A stretch of DNA of 6,344 bases from an uncultured Pseudobdellovibrionaceae bacterium (GTDB lineage Bacteria > Bdellovibrionota > Bdellovibrionia > Bdellovibrionales > JAMPXM01), in NCBI GenBank assembly GCA_934277865.1, contig CAKQVW010000173.1, forward strand, positions 1 through 6,344, read 5' to 3'. Positions 5,952-6,344 of this stretch are shown one piece after another; position 1 is the stretch's first letter, and every line of letters begins with the position of its first letter. The notes under the pieces were generated by a model. That model was not told where the DNA came from, searched no databases, and saw only the letters and a list, made by a program, of their open reading frames with translations. The translations under genes and the position numbers were made by a program.

Positions 5952-6000
5952 GTACCTCCTTGTTTTTTGATGCGCCGCAAATCAAAAAACAAGGAGGTAC
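5952..6000. repeat. Perfect 20-bp inverted repeat (hairpin) between convergent genes
   Basis: The left arm (5952-5971) begins GTACCTCCTTG and the right arm (5981-6000) is its exact reverse complement, ending CAAGGAGGTAC. The loop of 9 bases is GCGCCGCAA. The repeat starts 6 bases after the plus-strand stop and ends 2 bases before the minus-strand stop, so it fills the convergent gap. Position suggests a bidirectional transcript end. However, its GC-rich part is at the base and its T/A runs are next to the loop, with no U-run after the stem on either strand, so it is not a textbook intrinsic terminator. A repeat-family element or 3'-end stabiliser are alternatives. Confidence 0.9.
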
Positions 6001-6002
6001 CC

Positions 6003-6344
6003 TCAGAAGCCGTATTGCTTGGTTAGTTTGCTGGTGAGGTCTTGAGCGGCTTTTGCCCCTAGCTCGACGCTGGCGCGGCGACCGTCGAAGTCGTCAACCT
6101 TTTGTGCCGAAGTGTTGACGCTCGCCACCCAGTTGACCGTTGGCGCACGCGACTTCAAAAGCTGACGACGGATCTCTGTCCAAAGAATACTTGTGCCATA
6201 CTGATCTTCCGCCAGCTTCTCACCAAGCGTTTCACCTGATCCAAGGACATTGACGAGGATGATGAGGTTCGCACCCTTTGAGCGCAGCCACTGCGCAGAT
6301 TCCTCAACCGCATCCGCAGCTGCCGTAAAACCTTTCGTTCCCGC
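6003..6344 (-). CDS. C-terminal part of an uncharacterised protein, possibly patatin-like (runs off the right edge)
   Basis: The last 113 codons are visible, open to the window edge and ending in TGA at 6003-6005. The reading frame is uninterrupted and codon use resembles that of its neighbours. The visible part shows an alternating helix/strand pattern. An amphipathic helix, AADAVEESAQWLRSKGA, leads into a hydrophobic strand, NLIILVNVLG. This resembles the A-x-x-LGAD-xx-IAVDV element in the C-terminal half of patatin-like phospholipases, but the catalytic GxSxG serine and the Asp would lie upstream and cannot be seen. No transmembrane segment is visible. It is convergent with the small secreted gene. 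The gene is well supported; the family name is a weak guess. Confidence 0.75.
   Translation of the reverse strand, partial: AGTKGFTAAADAVEESAQWLRSKGANLIILVNVLGSGETLGEKLAEDQYGTSILWTEIRRQLLKSRAPTVNWVASVNTSAQKVDDFDGRRASVELGAKAAQDLTSKLTKQYGF

Overview
The window is a compact stretch of a bacterial chromosome, with roughly balanced to slightly GC-rich composition judged by eye. Six protein genes, one tRNA and several hairpins fill nearly all of it, and no gap between genes exceeds about 125 bases. At least three proteins carry Sec-type signal peptides with no sign of a Gram-positive cell-wall anchor, and one is a periplasmic-type trehalase. A Gram-negative host is therefore likely. The flavour recalls Bdellovibrionota or another delta-proteobacteria-like lineage, but that is an impression and not a demonstrated assignment. 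I see no transposase, integrase, phage gene, CRISPR array or attachment site.

Right to left on the minus strand: a 3' fragment of a possible patatin-like protein (6003-6344) enters from the right edge. It converges on a small plus-strand secreted protein (5499-5945). The 57-base gap between them is almost entirely one perfect 20-bp inverted repeat. Divergent from the small protein is an Xaa-Pro aminopeptidase (pepP, 4048-5376), which ends in a branched, U-tailed hairpin. Next comes tRNA-Arg(UCG) (3859-3935) with its own plausible promoter. Only 22 bases after the tRNA CCA, a zinc-independent medium-chain dehydrogenase/quinone oxidoreductase begins (2832-3836). It is followed by a cysteine-rich secreted protein of unknown family (2230-2799), a secreted GH37 trehalase (455-2146) and, overlapping the trehalase stop by 4 bases, a class I SAM-dependent methyltransferase that runs off the left edge (3-458).

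From tRNA-Arg leftward all genes face the same way, with gaps of 22, 32 and 83 bases and one 4-base overlap. They could form a single transcription unit headed by the tRNA. The firmest coupling is trehalase-methyltransferase. No shared pathway links the oxidoreductase, the secreted protein and the trehalase, so this may be a housekeeping cluster and not a dedicated system. I did not find a convincing new multi-gene system. The items most worth a second look are the 20-bp hairpin whose arms carry Shine-Dalgarno and anti-Shine-Dalgarno sequence, the substitutions around the trehalase active site, and the tRNA-mRNA arrangement.
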